Of a stretch of DNA of 7,198 bases, positions 1-5,189 are shown piece by piece. This DNA is from Micavibrio aeruginosavorus (GTDB lineage Bacteria; Pseudomonadota; Alphaproteobacteria; Micavibrionales; Micavibrionaceae): NCBI GenBank assembly GCA_003240795.1, contig QFNK01000090.1, positions 1 through 7,198 on the forward strand. The letters run 5' to 3'. The first letter of the stretch is position 1. Every line of letters starts with the position of its first letter. Position numbers and translations under genes: made by a program. A model generated the notes under the pieces. The model did no database searches. It was not told the origin of the DNA and worked only from the letters and a program-made list of their open reading frames with translations.

Positions 1-552
1 AACGCGCGGCGCGGTGAACAGCGCAAGCGGATAAGCCTCACCCGGTTTCACGATATAAGTGCCGTTCGCAATCTGGTCATCCATCAGCGCCAGGTCGGGC
101 TGGTCAAAGATGAAGGGCAACGCCTCCATCTGCGCGTGCGTCAGGTCGCGCTCAAGGTGGAAATCCTCGCCCAGCGCGAAATGCAGCGGGATTGCCGTGT
201 TGCTGACCCCAACCTCAACCGTCCCGCCGTGATTTTTCAGCAGATGGGTCAGCATCGTCTTATAATACACATCGAAAATATCGGGGCGTGTTACGGTCGT
301 TTCATAAACGCCGGACCTCGGGACGAAGCCGTAAGAAAGGCGCGTGTCGGGACGGCCGCTTGTTTCGGTCTTGATCCTGATGAAGGGGTAATAGGCCTTG
401 GCTGATTTTTCCTTGAGGGTGCCGGCGGCGAATTGCCGGAAGGCCTCGCGCAGGCCGGATACGTTCGCGTTATAGATTTCCTCTATAGCGTTGAAAGCGT
501 CATCGGCGTTTTTGAAGGAACGGGTCTTAAAGGACTTTAAAAGATGCAACAT
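1..552 (-). CDS. amn: AMP nucleosidase, N-terminal part (cut by the left edge)
   Basis: AMP nucleosidase hydrolyses AMP to adenine and ribose 5-phosphate in the cytoplasm, as part of purine turnover. I translated this strand by hand: 184 codons are open from ATG at 552 to base 1. The protein begins MLHLLKSFKTRSFKNADDAF. It matches my memory of the N-terminal regulatory domain of E. coli Amn along its length: an opening helix (AIEEIYNANVSGLREAF), then GVYETTVTRPDIFDVYY (E. coli GSYTTTITRPTLFRSYL), then a segment ending IPLHFAL (E. coli IPYPYVI), and finally DDQIANGTY followed by LALFTAPRV (E. coli DARRV). The catalytic nucleosidase domain lies beyond the window. ATG 552 is the only convincing start. 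There is no Shine-Dalgarno sequence, and a promoter sits directly against the start codon, so the mRNA may be leaderless. ftsY lies upstream on the same strand. Confidence 0.9.
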   Translation of the reverse strand, partial: MLHLLKSFKTRSFKNADDAFNAIEEIYNANVSGLREAFRQFAAGTLKEKSAKAYYPFIRIKTETSGRPDTRLSYGFVPRSGVYETTVTRPDIFDVYYKTMLTHLLKNHGGTVEVGVSNTAIPLHFALGEDFHLERDLTHAQMEALPFIFDQPDLALMDDQIANGTYIVKPGEAYPLALFTAPRV

Positions 553-557
553 GGCCT

Positions 558-586
558 ATTATGGCGTGAAAACGTTAAGTTTTCAA
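558..586 (-). promoter_or_regulatory. Sigma70-type promoter of amn, leaderless geometry
   Basis: Read on the minus strand, TTGAAA (586-581) is followed by a 17-base spacer and CATAAT (563-558), a close match to the sigma70 consensus at optimal spacing. The A of the amn start codon is at 552, six bases past the -10 hexamer. That is about where transcription would begin, so the mRNA would have essentially no 5' leader. The bases before ATG (AGGCC) contain no Shine-Dalgarno sequence. The promoter lies just past the ftsY terminator-like hairpin, which fits amn being a separate transcription unit. Confidence 0.6.
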
Positions 587-598
587 TGAGATATAGAC

Positions 599-626
599 GC
601 GCCCCGCTAAAAGTGGAGCGGCGCAC
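599..626 (-). terminator. Hairpin after ftsY, probable terminator lacking a U-tract
   Basis: About 15 bases past the ftsY stop, the minus strand can fold as GTGC-G-CCGCT, loop CCACTTTT, AGCGG-G-GCGC. This gives nine pairs, one of them a G-T wobble, around a single G-G mismatch. The sequence after it (GTCTATATC) is only mildly T-rich, so intrinsic termination may be weak. Its position between the ftsY stop and the amn promoter is the main support. Confidence 0.45.
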
Positions 627-640
627 ATATTCTTCTACCT

Positions 641-1813
641 TTAAGACGCAATGCCCATCAGAGCGCGGGAGAATTCATCGGCCTTGAAGGGGCTTAGATC
701 CTCGATCCCTTCGCCAACGCCGATGGCGTGGATGGGCAGGCCGAATTCCTGCGCCAGGCTGACGACAACGCCGCCGCGGGCGGAGCCGTCGAGCTTCGTT
801 ACCACCAGGCCTGTCAGGTTGACGGCCTCCTTGAATACCTTCACCTGAGAATGGGCGTTCTGGCCGGTTGTGGCGTCCAGAACAAGGATCGCAGCATGCG
901 GCAAACTCTCATCATGTTTTTTGAGGACGCGGATGATTTTTTCGAGCTCCGCCATCAGGTTCGATTTGTTCTGGAGGCGGCCGGCCGTGTCGATCATCAG
1001 GATGTCAACGCCCTCTTCCCTGGCTTTGGTGTACGCCTCGAAAGCGACGGCGGCGGCGTCCGCGCCGATGTCTTTTTTGAATAGCGGCACATGGGCGCGC
1101 GCGGCCCAGACGTCGAGCTGATCAACCGCGGCGGCGCGGAACGTGTCGGCGGCAGCGATCATGACCTTGCGTTTTTCCCGCATATGCCATTGGTGCGCCA
1201 GTTTGCCGATCGTGGTGGTTTTACCCGCCCCGTTTACGCCGCAGACGATCATTACGTACGGGCCGTTTGCGGGCTTTTGAATATCGAACGGTACGGCCAC
1301 GCCCGACAGCGACTGACCAATAATGTCCGCGAGTGCGTTTTTCACCTCGAACGGCTCCACGTCCTTTTCGAATTTCTGGGCACGGAAATCCACCACGACC
1401 CGGGCGGCGGTTTTTGGCCCCAGATCCGCGGATATGAGCAAATCTTCGAGGTCCTGGAGCGTGTCTTCATCCAGCTTCCGCTTGGTGAAAATGTCAGAAA
1501 TGCCCTGTCCCAGTTTTCCGGTGGATTTGGACAGGCCGGACGTCAGGCGGGAAAGCCATCCGCCGCCTTCACTATCGTCCGCAGACGTACGGCTATCGCT
1601 GGCAAGGGGTTCGGGAACCGGCGTGATTTCCAGACCGTCGATTATTTCATTTTCGGTGGGGTTTAATTCGTGCTGGACAAATTCGGCGTCAGGTTCCGGA
1701 TCATACTCGACAGGCGGTTCAATATCCGGTTCGCGCGGGTGATGAATGACCTTCTCGGCCTGCGCTTCGCGTTCCTGATCGCCCTCGTTTTTCTTTTTAC
1801 GCCAGAAAACCAT
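641..1813 (-). CDS. ftsY: Signal recognition particle receptor FtsY
   Basis: FtsY is the SRP GTPase receptor at the inner membrane. It pairs with Ffh so that ribosomes making membrane proteins are passed to SecYEG. The 390-residue protein has the expected order. A short basic start (VFWRKKK), a possible lipid contact, leads into an acidic Pro/Glu-rich A region to about residue 85. The helical N domain covers about 86-170 and the G domain runs to the end. Motifs: G1 GVNGAGKT 192-199, DTFRAAA 223-229, G3 DTAGRL 275-280, G4 TKLDG 339-343, and the closing GVGEGIEDLSPF. The length is usual for the family and all catalytic motifs are intact. ATG 1813 has GGTGA six bases upstream. mtaB ends 97 bp upstream on the same strand, so co-transcription is likely. 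I see no strong promoter in that gap. Confidence 0.97.
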   Translation of the reverse strand: MVFWRKKKNEGDQEREAQAEKVIHHPREPDIEPPVEYDPEPDAEFVQHELNPTENEIIDGLEITPVPEPLASDSRTSADDSEGGGWLSRLTSGLSKSTGKLGQGISDIFTKRKLDEDTLQDLEDLLISADLGPKTAARVVVDFRAQKFEKDVEPFEVKNALADIIGQSLSGVAVPFDIQKPANGPYVMIVCGVNGAGKTTTIGKLAHQWHMREKRKVMIAAADTFRAAAVDQLDVWAARAHVPLFKKDIGADAAAVAFEAYTKAREEGVDILMIDTAGRLQNKSNLMAELEKIIRVLKKHDESLPHAAILVLDATTGQNAHSQVKVFKEAVNLTGLVVTKLDGSARGGVVVSLAQEFGLPIHAIGVGEGIEDLSPFKADEFSRALMGIAS

Positions 1814-1859
1814 GTTTCTTCACCGACAATTTTTCGTATGGATTGATGTCTTAATTTTA

Positions 1860-1890
1860 GCACGGCTGAGCATTAGCGGGTGCATTTTTT
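1860..1890 (+). terminator. Small hairpin plus T6 on the plus strand, opposite to the genes
   Basis: In the mtaB-ftsY gap the plus strand reads GCAC-G-GCT, loop GAGCATT, AGC-GG-GTGC, then ATTTTTT ending at 1890. A short interrupted stem followed by six T residues resembles an intrinsic terminator, but it faces against mtaB and ftsY. It could stop antisense transcripts before they enter mtaB. Read on the minus strand it would be a leader hairpin upstream of ftsY with no T-tract. The stem has only seven pairs, so chance is quite possible. Confidence 0.3.
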
Positions 1891-1910
1891 ATATAAAAAG
1901 TCGCCTTATT

Positions 1911-3164
1911 TCAGGCAGCAACCGTGGCGATAAGATGTCCGTCCGCCACCGATTCGGTACGCACCGTAACAAGGGTTCCCGCCTCTAACGTACGATCCAG
2001 CCGTACGGGCGCGAAGTGTTCCGTATGTCCATAGTTGTCTTTTTCTACAATAACTTGCCGCATCTGTTTCATGTGAAACATTAAAAATTGTGCCATGCGT
2101 TCATCGCCCTTGGCGCGCAAACGCGCCGCACGTTCCTTGCGGAGCTCGGGATGTACTTGCGGCATTTTGGCCGCGGGGGTTCCGGGACGCTCCGAATACG
2201 GGAAGACATGAAGGAACGTCAGGCCGCATTCGTCGACAATGTTCAGGGTGTTGAGGAACATCTCCTCCGTCTCCGTCGGAAAACCGGCGATGATATCTGC
2301 GCCAAAGGCGATATCGGGTCTGTACGTACGGGCGCGCTCACACATTTTGATCGCATCGGCGCGAAGGTGGCGTCGCTTCATCCGTTTCAGGATCATGTCG
2401 TCGCCGGCCTGAAGGCTCATATGAAGGTGCGGCATCAGGCGCGGCTCCTCGGCAACCAAACGCCAGAGGTCTTCATCCATCTCCACCGGATCGAGTGATG
2501 ACAGGCGAAGGCGCGGCAGCTCCGGCACCAGCGCCAGAACGCGGCGGATCATCTGCCCCAAAGTCGGATGCCCCGGCAAATCGGCGCCGTACGAGGTAAC
2601 ATCCACCCCCGTCATGACGATTTCCTTGTATCCCGCTACGACCAACGCCCTGACCTGATTGACGATTTCGCCGATCGGCACGGAACGGGAATTGCCGCGG
2701 CCATAGGGGATGATACAGAACGTACAGCGATGGTCACAGCCGTTCTGAACCTGAATAAAGGCACGGGCGCGCCCCTCAAACCCCTCAACCAAATGGGAGG
2801 CGGTTTCTTTTACGGACATGATATCGTTGACGAGCACGCGTTCCTTGCCTTGCAGCCCCCACGTTTCCGCCTTTAGTTTCAGATCGTTACCGATAATGCG
2901 GTCAACTTCGGGCATTTCGGCGTATTTTTCGGGCGCGATTTGCGCGGAACAGCCGGTAACGATGATTTTTACGTCCGGATTGTCTTTCTTCGCACGGCGG
3001 ATCGCCTGACGCGCCTGACGCTCGGCCTCTTTGGTCACGGCGCAGGTATTGAAGATAATGACGTCGTCCATCCCTGCGGCCTTGGCGTGGCCGCGCATCA
3101 CCTCGGATTCATAGGTGTTGAGGCGGCACCCGAAGGTGACAAGCTGGGGTTCCTTTGTGGACAT
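1911..3164 (-). CDS. mtaB: tRNA (N6-L-threonylcarbamoyladenosine(37)-C2)-methylthiotransferase MtaB
   Basis: MtaB is a radical-SAM enzyme that turns t6A at position 37 of ANN-decoding tRNAs into ms2t6A, improving decoding. The 417-residue protein has the three methylthiotransferase layers. The N-terminal UPF0004 domain carries cluster ligands C13 (FGCRLN), C41 (NTCAVT) and C72 (VTGCSAQ). The radical-SAM core has CxxxCxxC at C143, C147 and C150 (NGCDHRCTFCIIPYGRG). A C-terminal TRAM-like segment covers about residues 355-417. FGCRLN and the CAVT after NT favour MtaB over MiaB or RimO. ATG 3164 fits the family start, and an in-frame TGA lies just upstream, but there is no Shine-Dalgarno sequence. 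A possible promoter sits almost against the start. ftsY follows after 97 bp. The codons for residues 362-367 contain a parS-like sequence. Confidence 0.95.
   Translation of the reverse strand: MSTKEPQLVTFGCRLNTYESEVMRGHAKAAGMDDVIIFNTCAVTKEAERQARQAIRRAKKDNPDVKIIVTGCSAQIAPEKYAEMPEVDRIIGNDLKLKAETWGLQGKERVLVNDIMSVKETASHLVEGFEGRARAFIQVQNGCDHRCTFCIIPYGRGNSRSVPIGEIVNQVRALVVAGYKEIVMTGVDVTSYGADLPGHPTLGQMIRRVLALVPELPRLRLSSLDPVEMDEDLWRLVAEEPRLMPHLHMSLQAGDDMILKRMKRRHLRADAIKMCERARTYRPDIAFGADIIAGFPTETEEMFLNTLNIVDECGLTFLHVFPYSERPGTPAAKMPQVHPELRKERAARLRAKGDERMAQFLMFHMKQMRQVIVEKDNYGHTEHFAPVRLDRTLEAGTLVTVRTESVADGHLIATVAA
2065..2080. promoter_or_regulatory. parS-like ParB-binding site inside mtaB
   Basis: The 16 bases TGTTTCATGTGAAACA differ at one central base (C to T) from the canonical bacterial parS TGTTTCACGTGAAACA, which ParB binds to start chromosome segregation. 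Both seven-base arms, TGTTTCA and TGAAACA, are perfect inverted repeats. The site lies in mtaB codons for residues 362-367 (MFHMKQ), in the variable stretch between the radical-SAM core and the TRAM region, where a DNA constraint could be tolerated. parS sites often lie within genes near the origin. Binding is inferred. The altered centre might weaken it. Confidence 0.55.
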
Positions 3165-3172
3165 GGGATGAT

Positions 3173-3201
3173 GTCATAAGCCGAAAAACAGCAAAAATCA
3201 A
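3173..3201 (-). promoter_or_regulatory. Candidate mtaB promoter, nearly leaderless
   Basis: On the minus strand TTGATT (3201-3196), a 17-base spacer and TATGAC (3178-3173) make a moderate sigma70-type match, four of six in each hexamer. The expected transcription start is about 3166, leaving two or so bases before the mtaB ATG at 3164. This agrees with the absence of a Shine-Dalgarno sequence for mtaB. The hexamers are imperfect, so support is moderate. Confidence 0.35.
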
Positions 3202-3204
3202 ACA

Positions 3205-3231
3205 ATCCATGACGCCTACTGCCTCATGGAT
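3205..3231. repeat. Eight-base inverted repeat between the lipoprotein gene and mtaB
   Basis: ATCCATGA (3205-3212) and TCATGGAT (3224-3231) are perfect inverted repeats around an 11-base centre that can add two further G-C pairs. On the minus strand the hairpin is followed by TGTTTGATTTTTG, so it may be a weak terminator for the dapF-lipoprotein transcript. It also abuts the candidate mtaB -35, so an operator is an alternative. In the rest of the 181-bp gap (3165-3345) I see only AT-rich sequence and no gene. Confidence 0.4.
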
Positions 3232-3345
3232 ATTTTACAGCGCAAACATGCGTGGGGAATGGCCGTATCGAAAAGGCATTTCCATGCTTCTTAAATCAGA
3301 AACAATGGAATTTTATACTTTAAGAAAACAGTTTAACTGATTGTT

Positions 3346-3720
3346 TTATCTAAATCTATGAACGGCACGTATGCGATCGTAATCACTAAACCCGTAAAGC
3401 CCCATACCGAAGTGATCATAGGGCGGGTCATAGCGCAGACGCTCATTTTCGCGGAGCATATCTTCACAGAAGCCCATGGCTTCGGTATTCGGCTGGATGC
3501 CTTTTTTCAGACATGTGCGATGGTGGCGGTTACAATTCAGATCGCGGCGGCGTATTTCCGCCTGCGTACGGGATTCAGAGCGGTAATTGTTATTGTAATC
3601 GCACAATTGCTCATCCGACAGGGATATGACATCCGTATCAGACATGTAGACCGCAGGAGACGTACACGCACCCGCCGTCAAAGCCAACCCCATGATTCCA
3701 AATGATATTATTTTATGCAT
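3346..3720 (-). CDS. Small Cys-rich putative lipoprotein of unknown function
   Basis: I do not recognise a named family. From ATG 3720 the protein has 124 residues. It opens with a lysine and a hydrophobic stretch (IISFGIMGLALTAGA) ending at C19, a lipoprotein-type signal with lipobox AGAC. Alanine at -3 is less usual than leucine. The mature part has four cysteines (C40, C63, C70, C85), possibly two periplasmic disulfides. It also has a segment SDEQLC followed by EIRRRDLNC and TCLKKG, a pattern I associate with small alphaproteobacterial envelope proteins. The tail is rich in Tyr, Asp and Arg. ATG 3720 is preferred because AAGGA lies eight bases upstream, inside dapF's last codons. The earlier ATG at 3738 has no such site. 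The gene overlaps the end of dapF by eight bases, so translational coupling is likely. Confidence 0.75.
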   Translation of the reverse strand: MHKIISFGIMGLALTAGACTSPAVYMSDTDVISLSDEQLCDYNNNYRSESRTQAEIRRRDLNCNRHHRTCLKKGIQPNTEAMGFCEDMLRENERLRYDPPYDHFGMGLYGFSDYDRIRAVHRFR

Positions 3721-4627
3721 CGCGATCATCCTTTTCATCGTGAAAGGTTATTGCCCCCTCAAAGCTGTAAGCGGCGGGGCCGGTCATCAGAACATGGTTG
3801 TCACTTTCGCGCCAATGGATGAAAAGATCACCGCCATCCAGGGTAACGCGCACCCTTCGCCCCGTTATACCGCGACGTACAGCCGCCACGGCCGAAGCGC
3901 AGGCGCCTGTCCCACAAGCCTGCGTTATCCCCGCGCCGCGTTCCCAAACGCGCATACGCAGGTGATCGTCCCCCAGCATACTCACGTATTCAACATTTGT
4001 GCGCTTTGGAAAAAGCGGATTGCGTTCTGTTTCCGCCCCCAACTTATCCACAGGTATATCCATGGCGTTGTCACAGAAATATACACAATGCGGATTGCCC
4101 ATGGAGACCGCCACTGGATTGCCTTCCAAAGGCAGATCAAGCGTATCGCATTCTTTTGACAGGGGAATTTGATCCCATGATAAGCCCGGGACGCCCATAT
4201 CGACGCAAATTTGCCAATTTTCGGCACGCGTACAAGTCAGCAGGCCGGAGATGGTTTCGATTATACACTCCATCACCCCTTCTTCCCCCATATACAGGTC
4301 CGCGACGCAGCGTGTGGCATTGCCGCAGGCGCCGGCCTCCGACCCGTCCGGGTTATGAATACGCATGAATATTCCCGCGCGATCCATCTTTGGCCGCTCC
4401 AGCAGTATGAGCTGGTCACAGCCGATGCCGCGGCGGCGGTCGGCGATATGGACAATTTGTGCGCCCGTCAGTTTGGGGGCGTTTTTGCCGCGGCAGTCGA
4501 TTATCACAAAATCGTTGCCGAGGCCGTGCATTTTTAAAAATGGTATGGTTTGCATTTCTCCACCATATCCGAAACGACGTTTAAGAGAAGCGGGTTTTTG
4601 GGGCGGGAATGTGTCCAAACTTGCCAT
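3713..4627 (-). CDS. dapF: Diaminopimelate epimerase DapF
   Basis: DapF interconverts LL- and meso-diaminopimelate without a cofactor, supplying lysine synthesis and the peptidoglycan cross-link residue. The core begins MQTIPFLKMHGLGNDFVIID, the family's usual N-terminus. Numbered from that methionine (at 4555), the two catalytic cysteines are C77 in GACGNATRC and C214 in QACGTGAC. GNPH at 153-156 and WERGAG near 204-209 are also present, and both halves of the fold are intact in 280 residues. Two starts are possible. ATG 4627 adds 24 residues (MASLDTFPPQKP onward) and has AAGGA at an ideal six-base spacing. ATG 4555 matches homologues better but has only GGAG two bases away. I list 4627 for its ribosome site, with low certainty on the start. 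It is the first gene of the minus-strand block and its 3' end overlaps the lipoprotein gene. Confidence 0.95.
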   Translation of the reverse strand: MASLDTFPPQKPASLKRRFGYGGEMQTIPFLKMHGLGNDFVIIDCRGKNAPKLTGAQIVHIADRRRGIGCDQLILLERPKMDRAGIFMRIHNPDGSEAGACGNATRCVADLYMGEEGVMECIIETISGLLTCTRAENWQICVDMGVPGLSWDQIPLSKECDTLDLPLEGNPVAVSMGNPHCVYFCDNAMDIPVDKLGAETERNPLFPKRTNVEYVSMLGDDHLRMRVWERGAGITQACGTGACASAVAAVRRGITGRRVRVTLDGGDLFIHWRESDNHVLMTGPAAYSFEGAITFHDEKDDRDA

Positions 4628-4638
4628 AAGGAGTCCTT
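4628..4638. promoter_or_regulatory. Palindromic dapF ribosome-binding site containing a GANTC methylation site
   Basis: AAGGAGTCCTT is an inverted repeat around one central base. Its minus-strand copy gives AAGGA (4638-4634) six bases before ATG 4627 of dapF, which supports that start. The centre is GAGTC (4631-4635), a target of the CcrM-type GANTC methyltransferase used for cell-cycle timing in many alphaproteobacteria. Methylation-dependent control through GcrA is inferred only. Confidence 0.5.
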
Positions 4639-4667
4639 ATTGCGATAGCATTGTAACCATAATGCCA

Positions 4668-4683
4668 TTAACTTTTTGTTAAC
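4668..4683. promoter_or_regulatory. CtrA-type box between dapF and the 93-residue gene
   Basis: TTAA-CTTTTTG-TTAAC is a perfect TTAA-N7-TTAA, the binding pattern of the alphaproteobacterial cell-cycle regulator CtrA. It lies in the 123-bp divergent gap. On the plus strand its second half could serve as a -35 (TTAACC, 4679-4684) with TATACA (4704-4709) 19 bases on; TATATG (4716-4721) after TGG is another -10 choice. On the minus strand a TACAAT lies between the box and dapF. Either or both genes could be controlled. The core is short and could occur by chance, but its place in a promoter region argues for function. Confidence 0.5.
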
Positions 4684-4750
4684 CTATGTGAACTTTTTTG
4701 CTGTATACATATTGGTATATGGCGAGACGTTCAAAAAAGGAGCACCGCCG

Positions 4751-5032
4751 ATGGGACAGTCATTCAAATATACCGAACCAACGATCTGGGCCTTGCGTAA
4801 AAAAGCGAAGGAACAGAGCGATGATGCGTCCCTGCCCGCCAATGACCTTAACCTTTATACCCATTTGTTCGGCTACGATCCCATCCGCATAGCGGCAGAC
4901 ACGCTGGGTGCCAAATCACACGACGCGGAAATCCGCCGTGGCAGTGCGGAGAATCCGACCCTGAACATCATCAACCCCACGACGAACTTCATGATCAAAG
5001 AACTGGCATCGGAAGATCCGTCAAAGGCTTGA
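4751..5032 (+). CDS. Conserved-looking small protein of unknown function
   Basis: I do not recognise this 93-residue protein. It begins MGQSFKYTEPTIWALRKKAK. There is no signal peptide, membrane segment or cysteine, so it is probably cytoplasmic. It has a basic helix-like stretch (WALRKKAKEQ), a middle containing LFGYDPIRIAADTLG, and an Asn/Thr-rich end (LNIINPTTNFMIKEL). AAGGAG (4737-4742) lies eight bases before ATG 4751, which makes this start more likely than a TTG at 4676 that would add 25 residues through promoter sequence. It is divergent from dapF and downstream of the CtrA-type box, so cell-cycle control is possible. Its stop codon overlaps the -35 of the ffh promoter, so ffh can be expressed separately. 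The strong ribosome site and codon use like the neighbours argue that it is real. Confidence 0.75.
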   Translation: MGQSFKYTEPTIWALRKKAKEQSDDASLPANDLNLYTHLFGYDPIRIAADTLGAKSHDAEIRRGSAENPTLNIINPTTNFMIKELASEDPSKA

Positions 5033-5058
5033 CAATCCGGCTCTCTCCCGTCTATAAA
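5029..5058 (+). promoter_or_regulatory. Sigma70-type promoter of ffh
   Basis: TTGACA (5029-5034), a perfect -35, is followed by an 18-base spacer and TATAAA (5053-5058). The -35 shares bases with the TGA stop of the preceding gene. Transcription should start near 5065, giving ffh a leader of about 109 bases. No terminator is visible before it, so read-through from the upstream gene may also contribute. Confidence 0.7.
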
Positions 5059-5064
5059 CCACCC

Positions 5065-5173
5065 AAATTTACCTGAACATCGGTGATAGTACCGTGTCCA
5101 AGGATACACCGCAGCCCGCGAAGTTACGCGCACTGCGGCTAAACTGTTTTGGCCTTTGGCCTTGGGACTTTGA
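5065..5173 (+). promoter_or_regulatory. Structured 5' leader of ffh
   Basis: This stretch between the predicted transcription start and the ffh ATG holds several potential hairpins. CGGT-GATAGT-ACCG is at 5081-5094. A strong one at 5109-5138 has CCGCAG pairing with CTGCGG, a CC/CA internal loop, CGCG pairing with CGCG, and loop AAGTTA. Near the start codon GGCC-TTT-GGCC could also fold. It matches no riboswitch I know and lacks the 4.5S RNA signature. The ffh ribosome site is weak: GGGA (5164-5167), six bases before ATG. Leader structure may set ffh expression; this is inference. Confidence 0.4.
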
Positions 5174-5189
5174 ATGTTTGAAAGTTTGA
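5094..5189 (+). CDS. Possible 31-codon leader ORF overlapping the ffh start
   Basis: A GTG at 5094 opens 31 codons ending at TGA 5187-5189, inside ffh in another frame. GGTGA (5082-5086) lies seven bases upstream as a plausible ribosome site. The peptide would start MSKDTPQPAKLRALRL and continue CFGLWPWDFECLKV. Translation would open the strong leader hairpin and run across the weak ffh ribosome site, so it could couple to ffh. I know of no family like it, and a short open frame can be chance. Conservation in relatives would decide. Confidence 0.25.
   Translation: MSKDTPQPAKLRALRLNCFGLWPWDFECLKV

Noticed and set aside
45..52. GTTTCACG, a parS-like half site in amn
   Set aside because: The second arm is absent (ATATAAG follows), so it is not a palindromic ParB site.
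136..405. An 89-codon plus-strand frame
   Set aside because: The opposite strand encodes AMP nucleosidase with clear homology, so this frame is an artefact.
728..1742. Several plus-strand open frames across ftsY
   Set aside because: They lie opposite ftsY, have biased composition and lack convincing ribosome sites.
3155..3340. A 61-codon plus-strand frame from a TTG in the lipoprotein-mtaB gap
   Set aside because: It has no ribosome site, starts inside mtaB on the opposite strand, and has an unremarkable product.
4044..4052. TTATCCACA, a perfect DnaA-box 9-mer
   Set aside because: It is a single copy within dapF codons for VDK, with no cluster of boxes or AT-rich unwinding region. One copy is readily explained by chance.
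4676..4750. Longer start (TTG 4676) for the 93-residue gene
   Set aside because: It would begin inside the CtrA-type box and run through likely promoter sequence, while ATG 4751 has a strong AAGGAG at good spacing.
5065..5173. Possible 4.5S SRP RNA in the ffh leader
   Set aside because: The leader lacks the conserved GGAA-capped helix and asymmetric loop of SRP RNA, and the hairpins present do not match it.
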